Source: Methylomonas sp. EFPC3 (GTDB lineage: Bacteria > Pseudomonadota > Gammaproteobacteria > Methylococcales > Methylomonadaceae). From it: 64,000 bases of DNA. Both the position numbers and the translations under genes were made by a program. The stretch covers positions 124,001 to 188,000 of the forward strand of contig NZ_CP116398.1 of assembly GCF_029643245.1 (NCBI RefSeq), written 5' to 3'. Positions 19,444-27,360 of the stretch are shown here, one piece after another. The notes under the pieces are model-generated. The model did no database searches and was not told the DNA's origin. It saw nothing but the letters and a program-made list of their open reading frames with translations. The first letter of the stretch is position 1; each line of letters begins with the position of its first letter.

Positions 19444-20468
19444 GCATGGCCGTTTACAAAGCTGGAACCGGTTACGCTCTGCTGTTGACGGCGGCACTGG
19501 CGTTGGCGTTAGCCACAATGAGCCTGGGCCCCGGGGAAGTGAATTGGCAAGACGGCCTCGACTGGTTGCTGGGCCGCGCGGCGGACGCACATGCCCAATT
19601 GGTACTGGTGGACTTGCGCCTGCCGAGGCTGTTGAAGGCCGTGGCGCTCGGTGCGGCACTCGGCGCGGCCGGGGTATTGTTGCAGGCGGCGACCCGCAAT
19701 CCGCTGGCCGACACCGGTTTGCTGGGCGTGAATAGCGGCGCGGCCTTGGGCGTGGCGGGCGGGATTGCCTGGTTGGGAGAATCGGGACCCGCCGATCAAA
19801 TCGGCTGGGCGCTGACCGGCGCCTTGGCCGGTTGCGCGCTGGTACTCTTTTTGGCCGGCGCCGGGCGAGGCCGCATGTCGCCGCTACGCATGGTGTTGGC
19901 GGGATTGGCCCTTGGGGCTACCTGTCAGAGTGCGACAGCCTGGATTGCGTTGGCCGGTAGCGCCAACTTGGACCGGTTCCGTTTCTGGCTGCTCGGCTCG
20001 CTGGCTCACCCGCACGCAGGACTGCTCGCGCCGGGATTGGTTTTGATCGGCCTTGGTTTGTGTGCGGCTGTCGCTCTGGTGCGGCCGCTATCGGCGCTGG
20101 TCTTGGGCGACGAACTGGCCAGCGCGCTCGGCTATCGTCCCGCGACTGTCCGGGTTTGCGCCGTCGGCGCCGTTGCGCTGTTGAGCGGTACTTCGGTAGC
20201 GCTGGCGGGCCCTATTTCGTTTTTGGGATTACTCGCACCGTATTGCGCTCGAGCGCTGGCCGGCGTCTCGCTAAAAGCCCAACTTGCCTACGCGATTCCG
20301 CTGGGCAGCATCGTGATGATGGCGGCCGATTTGGCCGCCCGACTGGCTATCGCACCTTTCGAAGCGCCGGTCGGCGCGGTGCTGGCGTTGATCGGCGCGC
20401 CGTTGTTGATCTGGATCGTGCATCGAGAACCTAACCTTGGCTTTAGCCCGCACGGAGCGGAGCGATGA
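19440..20468 (+). CDS. FecCD-family siderophore ABC permease (first subunit)
   Basis: Inner-membrane subunit of an iron-siderophore importer, 342 residues. Seen: LRLPRLLKAVALGAALGAAGVLLQAATRNPLADTGLLG in the N-terminal half, the diagnostic FecCD segment, and the LAGPISFLGLLAPYCARAL coupling-helix region in the C-terminal half. The start at 19440 is chosen because ATGA overlaps the binding-protein stop; an upstream open frame exists but has no reason to be used. With the next gene it would form the heterodimeric channel. Confidence 0.93.
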   Translation: MSMAVYKAGTGYALLLTAALALALATMSLGPGEVNWQDGLDWLLGRAADAHAQLVLVDLRLPRLLKAVALGAALGAAGVLLQAATRNPLADTGLLGVNSGAALGVAGGIAWLGESGPADQIGWALTGALAGCALVLFLAGAGRGRMSPLRMVLAGLALGATCQSATAWIALAGSANLDRFRFWLLGSLAHPHAGLLAPGLVLIGLGLCAAVALVRPLSALVLGDELASALGYRPATVRVCAVGAVALLSGTSVALAGPISFLGLLAPYCARALAGVSLKAQLAYAIPLGSIVMMAADLAARLAIAPFEAPVGAVLALIGAPLLIWIVHREPNLGFSPHGAER

Positions 20469-21445
20469 TTGCGTTCTCGCGTAGCGGTCTGCCGCTCCTG
20501 CTGTTGGCGCTGGCGTACGCCGAGCTGGCAGCGGGCCAGCCGGGTTTGAGTCCGGTGCAATTGCTGGACGGTTTGAGCGGCAACGGACCGGTTTGGCGTA
20601 CCACTTTGCTCACCCAAATCAGATTGCCGCGCCTGTGTGCGGCATTCGTCGTGGGCCTCGGTTTGGGCGCGGCCGGCGCGTTGTTGCAAGCCTTGGCGCG
20701 CAATCGGCTGGCGGGGCCGGACGTACTGGGACTGAACGACGGCGCACTATTGGCATTGGCGCTGAGTTTGGTGCTGAGTCCCGCTGGTTTGCTGGGGCCT
20801 TGGTGGTGTGGATTGACCGGAGCGCTGCTGACGGCCGGGTTGGTGGTCTTGGCGGCGGGCGGTGTCGGCAGTCGCGGTTACCGGGTGTTGGTGGTGGGCT
20901 TGGGCGTTGCCGGTTTGTTGCGGGCTGGATTCGAGTTTGCATTAGCCACGCTCCCGGTGTTTCATGCCGCGGGTCTCTACGCCATCAGCGTGGGCAGCCT
21001 TAGCGGCCGCGGTTGGCCTCAGGTCGGGGTTGCCGCCGTGTTGTTGTTAATGCTGATGGCCGCAAGCTGGCCGTTGGCATTGAAGCTGACACTGTTGGGT
21101 TTGCATGACGACAGCATGCGCAGCCTCGGCGTGCGTCCCGGCCGGTTGCGCTTGGCGGTATTGCTGGCGGCGTCCGGACTGGCCGGCGTTGCCGCCAGCA
21201 TCGGCGGGCCGATCGGATTCGTGGCGATTGCCGCGCCGACCTTGGCGCGGCGCTTGGCCTCGCAGGGGCAAGCGTTATTCTGGACGGCGGCCGCGATCGG
21301 CGCCGCATTGGTTGCGAGTGCCGATTTGCTCGGGCGGATATCGGCAGCGGCGGTCGAAATTCCGGTGGGCGTTGTTGCCGGTCTGTTGGGCGGACCGTTT
21401 TTACTTTGGTTGTTGATGCGGCCGGAGCCGCACGGAGCCGCATGA
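20465..21445 (+). CDS. FecCD-family siderophore ABC permease (second subunit)
   Basis: The partner permease, 326 residues. Seen: IRLPRLCAAFVVGLGLGAAG followed by LLQALARNRLAGPDVLGLN, a SLGVRPGRLRLAVLL segment, IGGPIGFVAIAAPTLARRL and an IPVGVVAGLLGGPFLLWLL C-terminal helix. The FepD/FepG pair is the closest functional analogue. ATGA overlaps join it to the first permease and to the fused ATPase. Confidence 0.93.
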   Translation: MIAFSRSGLPLLLLALAYAELAAGQPGLSPVQLLDGLSGNGPVWRTTLLTQIRLPRLCAAFVVGLGLGAAGALLQALARNRLAGPDVLGLNDGALLALALSLVLSPAGLLGPWWCGLTGALLTAGLVVLAAGGVGSRGYRVLVVGLGVAGLLRAGFEFALATLPVFHAAGLYAISVGSLSGRGWPQVGVAAVLLLMLMAASWPLALKLTLLGLHDDSMRSLGVRPGRLRLAVLLAASGLAGVAASIGGPIGFVAIAAPTLARRLASQGQALFWTAAAIGAALVASADLLGRISAAAVEIPVGVVAGLLGGPFLLWLLMRPEPHGAA

Positions 21446-23517
21446 TGGCCGAATTTCGAGTCGACAATCTGTCCGCCGGTTACGGCAATAAGTCGGTGCT
21501 ACGCGACCTTAGCCTGTTGATACCGGCCGGACGCATTACCGCCATCGTTGGCGCCAACGGCTGCGGCAAAAGTACGCTGCTGCGCTGTCTGGCCGGTTTG
21601 CATCGGCCGGGCAGCGGACATATTTACTTGGACGACGAACCGTTGCCACGGATGCCGCCGTCAGAGTTGGCGCGGCGCGTCGGCTTTTTACCGCAGTTTC
21701 CGTCAGCGCCGTCCGGTTTGCGGGTCGAGGAATTGGTAGCGCTCGGCCGGCATCCGCACCGGAAATGGTTGCGGCAATGGTCGGATGAGGATGCGGACAG
21801 TGTGAGCGAAGCCTTAATTTTGACCGATTTGACCGAGCTTGCCGGACAGCCGCTGGATGTCTTATCCGGCGGCCAACGCCAACGGGCCTGGATGGCAATG
21901 CTGCTGGCCCAAGCGACGCCGGTACTGTTGCTGGACGAGCCGGGCAGTATGCTCGACCCGGGCCACCAGTTGGAATTGTTCGCACTGCTCAGAGTCTTGG
22001 CGGATGCGGGCCGGACCGTCGTTGTGGTCATGCACGATCTGGTCGCGGCGCGCCACGCGGATTGGCTGGTCGCGTTGGACAGCGGCCGACTTGCGGCTTG
22101 CGGCCCGCCATCCGATGTGTTGGATCGGGTCCTGATGCGTAGTCTCTACGGCATCGACAGTTATGTGCTACAGGTGCCGGACGGCAACCCGGTCGTTGTG
22201 CCGGTTCGGCCGGCCGATTGGCCGTTACCGGTTCCACGGCCGTTGCCGCAGCGGGCGGCGGCATCGGTAAAGCCTACAATCCGAGTCCCGGCGTTGGATG
22301 CCGAACGGCGCTTGGTGAGGCTGTTCGCCGTCCTTCAGTTCACGCTGTTACTCGACTACATGGTGCTGATGCCGCTGGGTGCGGCGTTGATGAGCGATTT
22401 CGATATCGGGCCGGCGCAGTTCGGCTGGGTGGTCGGTGTTTACACTTTAGCCTCGGCTTCGGCCAGCCTGGCCGGAGGGCGGCTGTTGGATCGCGGCGAT
22501 CGCAAGCGCAGCGTGTTGTTGTTGTATGCCGGATTTGTCGTTGCGACCTTGGCCTGCGGTCTGGCGGACGGATTCGGGGTTTTGCTGGCGGCGCGAGCTC
22601 TGACGGGCGCTTGCGCCGGCTTGTTGAGCGCATCGATGATGGCGCTGATTGCCGACCGTATCGCGCCGGAACGGCGCGGACAAGCGATAGGCGGGGTCAT
22701 GTCGGCCTTCGGCATTTGCGCGGTGCTCGGGGTACCGTCCGGGCTGTGGCTGGCGTCGCTGGGCGGTTGGCGAGTGCCGTTCTTTGCGGTGGCGGTGTTG
22801 GCCTCCGGTTGGTGGCTGATATTGCGCCGGGCTTTGCCGGCGGCGCCTGCCACCGCCGGCGCTGATACCGGACTTTTTACGCCGCGCCTGGCGCTGGGCT
22901 GGCTGTTGAGTTTCGGTATCGTCTTCGCCGGCTTTTTAATCGTGCCTTATCTGGGGGCGCATTTGAACGGCAGTCTGGGCGTCACGCTGCAGGAGCTATC
23001 CGGGCTCTATCTCGGGGCCGGTTTGGCGACCTTTGCCGCGGCCCGAGCCGTCGGCCTGGCCGCGGACCGTTACGGCGCGGGCCGCGTATTGGCGGGATTG
23101 ATGCTCGCCAGCATCGTTCCGCATCTATGGCTGACCGGACTCGATCCGGTGCCGCTTCCGCACACCGCTTTGGCGTTTACCCTGTTTATGGTTGTGACAT
23201 CGACCCGGGCGATTCCGGCGTCCGCTTGGCTGGTTAGCCGGGTGCCGCCGCCGCTGCGCGGCCGCTATCTGGCTATCAATACGGCCAGTACCGAAGCCGC
23301 GTCGGGTTTGGCGGCTCTGTGCGGCGGGATGATGACGACCGGCGCAACGGTCGGTTTATACCGCTTCGAGCGCGTCGGTTGGCTGGCCGCCGGCGTGACA
23401 TTGCTGACCTTAGGCTTGTTGTTTTGGCTAAGCCGCCAATCCGGCACTTCCCGGCCCAGTGCAGTGGCGGCTTCGGTGGTGGGGCAAGGTTCAACCGTCG
23501 GCGAGGTTGCGGAATGA
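21442..23517 (+). CDS. ABC ATPase fused to an MFS transporter (FecE-like + EntS-like)
   Basis: A 691-residue fusion in one open frame. Residues 1-265 form a siderophore-importer ATPase: Walker A GANGCGKST (37-45), signature LSGGQRQRA (near 141), Walker B LLLDEPG (Asp165-Glu166), switch His198. Residues about 290-680 form a twelve-helix major facilitator: FTLLLDYMVLMPLGAALMSD, GGRLLDRGDRKR between helices 2 and 3, and a second half from TPRLALGWLL onward. A proline-rich linker (about 255-285) joins them. Families known separately are FepC-type import ATPases and EntS-type siderophore exporters; joint import and export is inference. There is no ATG at the junction, though TTG/GTG codons near 22312-22317 might start a separate MFS chain. 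Confidence 0.87.
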   Translation: MMAEFRVDNLSAGYGNKSVLRDLSLLIPAGRITAIVGANGCGKSTLLRCLAGLHRPGSGHIYLDDEPLPRMPPSELARRVGFLPQFPSAPSGLRVEELVALGRHPHRKWLRQWSDEDADSVSEALILTDLTELAGQPLDVLSGGQRQRAWMAMLLAQATPVLLLDEPGSMLDPGHQLELFALLRVLADAGRTVVVVMHDLVAARHADWLVALDSGRLAACGPPSDVLDRVLMRSLYGIDSYVLQVPDGNPVVVPVRPADWPLPVPRPLPQRAAASVKPTIRVPALDAERRLVRLFAVLQFTLLLDYMVLMPLGAALMSDFDIGPAQFGWVVGVYTLASASASLAGGRLLDRGDRKRSVLLLYAGFVVATLACGLADGFGVLLAARALTGACAGLLSASMMALIADRIAPERRGQAIGGVMSAFGICAVLGVPSGLWLASLGGWRVPFFAVAVLASGWWLILRRALPAAPATAGADTGLFTPRLALGWLLSFGIVFAGFLIVPYLGAHLNGSLGVTLQELSGLYLGAGLATFAAARAVGLAADRYGAGRVLAGLMLASIVPHLWLTGLDPVPLPHTALAFTLFMVVTSTRAIPASAWLVSRVPPPLRGRYLAINTASTEAASGLAALCGGMMTTGATVGLYRFERVGWLAAGVTLLTLGLLFWLSRQSGTSRPSAVAASVVGQGSTVGEVAE

Positions 23518-24308
23518 GCCGTAGCACACCCGTCGGCTCCCGCTTTGGGTTGCGTCCCGGCGTGGCGTTGGTGAGCGGCGCGGCCCAGGGCATAGGCCTC
23601 GCGGTTGCCGCCGCCCTGGCCGGTCATGGGCTTACGGTGGCCGCCGCAGACCTCGACGCTGTGGCCTTGCGCGCAAGCTGCGCGGTACTGCCGGGCTTAC
23701 ATCCGCTGGAACTGGATTTGCGCGATTGGGCGGCCATCGAAGCGGCGGTGGCGTCGGTCGAATCCGAACTCGGCGCGATAGAGTATTTGGTGAATGTGGC
23801 TGGCGTGCTGTATCCGGGTAGCGCGCTGGAGCTTAGCGACGCCGATTGGCTGCAGAGTTTCGCGGTCAACACCCATGGCGTGTTTGCGCTGAGCCGGTCG
23901 GTTGCGCAGCGGATGCGGCAACGGCGGCGCGGCGGCATCGTCACGGTCGGCTCCAACGCAGCATCCACGCCGCGCGTCGGCATGGCGGCCTATGCCGCCT
24001 CGAAGGCCGCTGCCGCCCACTATATGCGCTGTCTTGGGCTGGAACTGGCGGAATATGGGATTCGCTGTAACCTGGTCTCGCCGGGCTCCACCGAAACTGA
24101 AATGCAGCGCCGTTACTGGCTTAGCGGTGCCGGCAGCGCAGAACGGATCATTGCCGGGTGCCTGGAGCAACACCGGCTTGGCATTCCGCTCGGCAAGCTG
24201 GCGCAACCGGCCGACATTGCCGACGCGGTCGCCTTTTTGTTGTCGGATGCGGCCGGGCATATCACTTTGCAGGATCTCGTGGTCGATGGCGGCGCGACCT
24301 TCGGCTGA
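23514..24308 (+). CDS. entA: 2,3-dihydro-2,3-dihydroxybenzoate dehydrogenase
   Basis: A short-chain dehydrogenase of 264 residues that oxidises the EntB product to 2,3-dihydroxybenzoate with NAD. Seen: the Rossmann loop SGAAQGIG, LVNVAGVLYPG, VTVGSNAASTPR, the catalytic YAASK (Tyr-x3-Lys) and CNLVSPGSTETEMQRRYW, a stretch characteristic of EntA/DhbA. It starts with ATGA overlapping the fusion gene, so synthesis and transport are one operon on this strand. The other DHB genes lie on the opposite arm. Confidence 0.92.
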   Translation: MSRSTPVGSRFGLRPGVALVSGAAQGIGLAVAAALAGHGLTVAAADLDAVALRASCAVLPGLHPLELDLRDWAAIEAAVASVESELGAIEYLVNVAGVLYPGSALELSDADWLQSFAVNTHGVFALSRSVAQRMRQRRRGGIVTVGSNAASTPRVGMAAYAASKAAAAHYMRCLGLELAEYGIRCNLVSPGSTETEMQRRYWLSGAGSAERIIAGCLEQHRLGIPLGKLAQPADIADAVAFLLSDAAGHITLQDLVVDGGATFG

Positions 24309-24339
24309 CAATTCGGCAACGGGAGCCGCGTTCCATGCT

Positions 24340-24804
24340 TTAGCGGGCGGCGGGCGCGGTGCGGCGCTTGCTGCATGTCCCTAACCAGGCGATGGCCGAG
24401 CCAAACAACCAAACGGCGCCAGGAACGGGCACGACGGCGGCAGCCGATCGATATGCGGTTCCCGAGGCGCTGGCGAGCGTCTTGCCATCCGGCGCGCTGA
24501 TACCGAAATAGGCGGTGCCGTAAAAATCGGCGAGACCATCGCCCAGCGCTTCCACACCGAGATAACTGGCGATGTAGAGTGGCACGTCATACGTGAACGG
24601 GATTTTTGCGGAATAAATATTACTGCCGTTGACCAACGGCTTGGCCTCGACCCAGGCCAATTCTTCCGGCGTCAGTCGAGCCAAGGAAACCGCTCCCGCC
24701 CCGAAGCCGGTGATGAAGGCTGGACCCGAGGCTGCCGCGCTAGGAGCGTCGCTGGTCGAGAATGGAGCTGTTGCGATTGGCGGCCCAACGGCAGCGCCGG
24801 CTAA
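24340..24804 (-). pseudogene. Remnant of a PEP-CTERM sorted protein
   Basis: An open frame of about 150 codons on the minus strand has no usable ATG and begins right after an in-frame TGA at 24805-24807. The same frame continues for some 15 codons beyond that stop. It ends with a PEP-CTERM-type sorting signal: VPVPGAVWLFGSAIAWLG followed by basic residues (SKRR), of the VPLPAAVWLF variety common in methanotrophs. The middle part looks like an ordinary secreted protein. Absence of a start and signal peptide and the in-frame stop suggest a decayed 5' end. The exosortase-type acyltransferase in this window shows that the host probably has the sorting machinery. Confidence 0.6.
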
Positions 24805-24856
24805 ATATCAGGGCAATGGTTCGGCATTAAACCCGGCAGGCAGCGCCGATAGGATT

Positions 24857-27034
24857 TTAGGTCCGGCGTTGCGAACATGAGCCGGCTTCAATCCGGCCGG
24901 CCAGCAAGGCGCAAAATTCGGCTTCCGGCAGCGGTTGGCCGAACCAATAACCCTGGGCTTCGTCGCAGGCGTTTTCCAGTAGGTATGCCGACTGCTGGGC
25001 GGTTTCGACGCCTTCGGCCACTACTTTGAGGCCGAGGCTGTGCCCTAGCGCGATGATGGCTTTCAGAATCGCGGCGTCGGTGGATTCCTGTTCCAGATTG
25101 CCGACGAAAGCCTTGTCGATTTTCAAGCGGTCTACCGGAAAGTCCTTCAGGTAGGCCATGCTGGAGTAGCCGGTGCCGAAATCGTCGATCGCCAAAGTCA
25201 AACCCAACGCTTTCAAACCGTGCAGGGTTTTGATGAATTGCGGGGTGTCGTGGACCAGGCAGGATTCGGTGATTTCCAGTTCCAGGGTGTGGGCGGCAAC
25301 TTGGGTGGCCGCCAGGGTCTCGGCGATGGTGTCGATCAAATCGCGCTGGCGGAATTGGCGCGGCGAGACGTTGACCGCGACCGGCAGCGGCCGGCCCAGG
25401 ATGTGCTGGAAGCGGTTGGCGGCCAGACAGGCTTGATGCAGCACCCAACGGCCGATTTGCTCGATTTGGCCGGTTTCCTCGGCGATCGTGATAAAACTCA
25501 ACGGCGACACCAGCGGCGCATCGGGCGGTTGCCAGCGGATCAGGGCCTCGGCACCGCAAATCCGGCCGCTGGCCAATTCGATTTTGGGTTGGTAGTAGAG
25601 CAAAAATTCGGCATTTTCGATGGCATGGCGCAGCCGGTACTCTATCGCCATCCGTTCGGTCAAAACCTGGTTCAACTCGCGGGTGTAAAACTGGAAATTA
25701 TTGCGGCCGAGTTGTTTGGCTTTGTACATCGCCGAGTCGGCATGTTTCAGCAGCGTGGCCGCGTCGTGGCCGTCGCCGGGATAGACGCCGATACCGATGC
25801 TGCAGGAGACCACAAACTCCAGGCCGTCGATGGTGCAGGGCGCCGCCACCGCAGCCAGGATTCGCTGCATGCTGTGACTGATGTCTTCGATCTTTTGCAG
25901 GCTGCACAGCAGCAGCACGAATTCGTCGCCGCCCAGCCTGACCACCGTGTCCGAGTCGCGCACGCACTGCGACAGCCGTTCCGCCATCACCACCAGCAGC
26001 GAATCGCCGACATGGTGGCCCATGCTGTCGTTGATGAATTTGAACTGGTCCAGATCGACGAAGGCCACCGCCAGAATATTGCCGTAGCGGGCGGCGAAAT
26101 TGATGGCTTGCTGCAGCCGGTCGGATAACACCGTGCGGTTGGGCAGCCCGGTCAGCGTGTCGTGGGTGGCCTGGTATTCGATTTGCTGCTCGTAATATTT
26201 GCGTTCCGAGATGTCTTCCACCGTGCCTTCGTAAAACAGCAGCCGGCCGTCGCGGTCGCGCACTTCGCGGGCGTTCTCGGTAATCCAGATGATGTCGCCG
26301 TTTTTGCGGTAGACCTGGGCTTCGAAGTGACGCACTTCGCCGTGGGCCTGCATGATGTCGATATACTCGGCGCGTTTTTCCGGGTCGACATAGAGCTGGC
26401 GTTGAATGTCGGAAATGCTGTTGCGTAAATCCTGGATCGAGTCGTAACCGTAGATGCGGGCCAGTGCCGGGTTGAAATCCAGGTACTGGCCGCTCGGCGT
26501 GGTCTGGTAAATCCCTTCGATGGCGTTTTCGAAAATCGAACGGTAACGCGCTTCGGCGTCGCGGGCCGCTTGCTCGCTGTGTTTGCGCGCCGTCACGTCC
26601 TGAATGAAGCCTTCCAAAGCGACCAGCTCGCCGTGCTCGTTGAACAGCGGAAAACCGCTCTCCTGAACCCAGCGGATGCTGCCGTTGGCATGGACGATTC
26701 GGTATTCCAGGTCGAACTTTTTCCGGGTCCGGGCGGAGGTTTCGATCAGCTGGCGCACCCAGCGCCGGTCTTCCGCCAGGGTCAATTCCTCATAGGAAAT
26801 GCGTTTGTTGAACAGCAAATCACTCGGCGCGTAGCCGGTCAGCGCCCGGCAGCCTTCGCTGACGAAGACCATGGTCCAGTCGGCGTCCAGCAGGCAGCAA
26901 TAGACGATGCCCTGCAAATTGCTCATCAACATGCCGAGCATACGCTCGCGGTCTTGGATCAGTGCGCGCAATTTCGGGCTGAGGTGCGGCGAAAATTCGA
27001 CCACAGCGGAAGCGGGTTCGGAGTCGGCTGCCAT
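24857..27034 (-). CDS. PAS-PAS-GGDEF-EAL cyclic-di-GMP protein
   Basis: A 725-residue cytoplasmic signalling protein. Domains in order: PAS (about 30-150, NLQGIVYCCLLDADWTMVFV...), PAS/PAC (about 165-285, RYRSIFENAIEGIYQTT...), GGDEF (about 295-455, intact motif RLGGDEF with GGDEF at 368-372) and EAL (about 470-715, EAL at 496-498, DDFGTGYSS present). Both catalytic motifs are intact, so it could make and break cyclic-di-GMP. It has no transmembrane segment and stands alone, between the PEP-CTERM remnant and a divergent sensor gene. Cyclic-di-GMP could influence the exopolysaccharide locus, but that is speculation. Confidence 0.92.
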   Translation of the reverse strand: MAADSEPASAVVEFSPHLSPKLRALIQDRERMLGMLMSNLQGIVYCCLLDADWTMVFVSEGCRALTGYAPSDLLFNKRISYEELTLAEDRRWVRQLIETSARTRKKFDLEYRIVHANGSIRWVQESGFPLFNEHGELVALEGFIQDVTARKHSEQAARDAEARYRSIFENAIEGIYQTTPSGQYLDFNPALARIYGYDSIQDLRNSISDIQRQLYVDPEKRAEYIDIMQAHGEVRHFEAQVYRKNGDIIWITENAREVRDRDGRLLFYEGTVEDISERKYYEQQIEYQATHDTLTGLPNRTVLSDRLQQAINFAARYGNILAVAFVDLDQFKFINDSMGHHVGDSLLVVMAERLSQCVRDSDTVVRLGGDEFVLLLCSLQKIEDISHSMQRILAAVAAPCTIDGLEFVVSCSIGIGVYPGDGHDAATLLKHADSAMYKAKQLGRNNFQFYTRELNQVLTERMAIEYRLRHAIENAEFLLYYQPKIELASGRICGAEALIRWQPPDAPLVSPLSFITIAEETGQIEQIGRWVLHQACLAANRFQHILGRPLPVAVNVSPRQFRQRDLIDTIAETLAATQVAAHTLELEITESCLVHDTPQFIKTLHGLKALGLTLAIDDFGTGYSSMAYLKDFPVDRLKIDKAFVGNLEQESTDAAILKAIIALGHSLGLKVVAEGVETAQQSAYLLENACDEAQGYWFGQPLPEAEFCALLAGRIEAGSCSQRRT

Positions 27035-27360
27035 GCAGGTGTTCGGTGATTAAACCAGCTAGGTGACAAGCACATTTCGTACCTGCCCCAAAAGTCGGGC
27101 ATTGGCGCCGGCAAATCACATCCGATCCCCGCTTTTCTGCTCGGTTATAGTGCTTTGGGCTTAATTTTGGGCAAAGCAGCGGCGTCATTGTTGGTGCGTG
27201 ATGCGTCGGTCTGGTGCATTGTTGGCTGAGGGTGAGATGCATTTCACAAAAGCCGCTGACATTGGTAGTGGTACAAATCCTGCTCCCAAACTCCGCCGAG
27301 GACGCGGCAAATTCGCGGCTGCCGTTCCGTAACCGGTAACCTTGCAGGGATTGAACCACA
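27035..27360. other. Divergent intergenic region
   Basis: A 326-bp stretch between the divergent GGDEF-EAL and cache-sensor genes, without a recognisable gene. It contains a candidate sigma-54 promoter (listed separately) directed at the sensor gene. No clear promoter was seen for the GGDEF-EAL gene. Confidence 0.5.
27269..27284 (+). promoter_or_regulatory. Candidate sigma-54 (-24/-12) promoter
   Basis: TGGTACAAATCCTGCT matches the TGGCACR-N4-TTGCW pattern with two mismatches. It keeps the essential GG and GC dinucleotides with the correct 10-base distance between them. It lies about 75 bases upstream of the cache-sensor start. Chance matches of this quality are not rare, so confidence is modest. 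Confidence 0.35.

Noticed and set aside
25220..26128. 302-codon plus-strand open frame opposite the GGDEF-EAL gene
   Set aside because: Antisense to intact EAL and GGDEF motifs; no supporting start signal.
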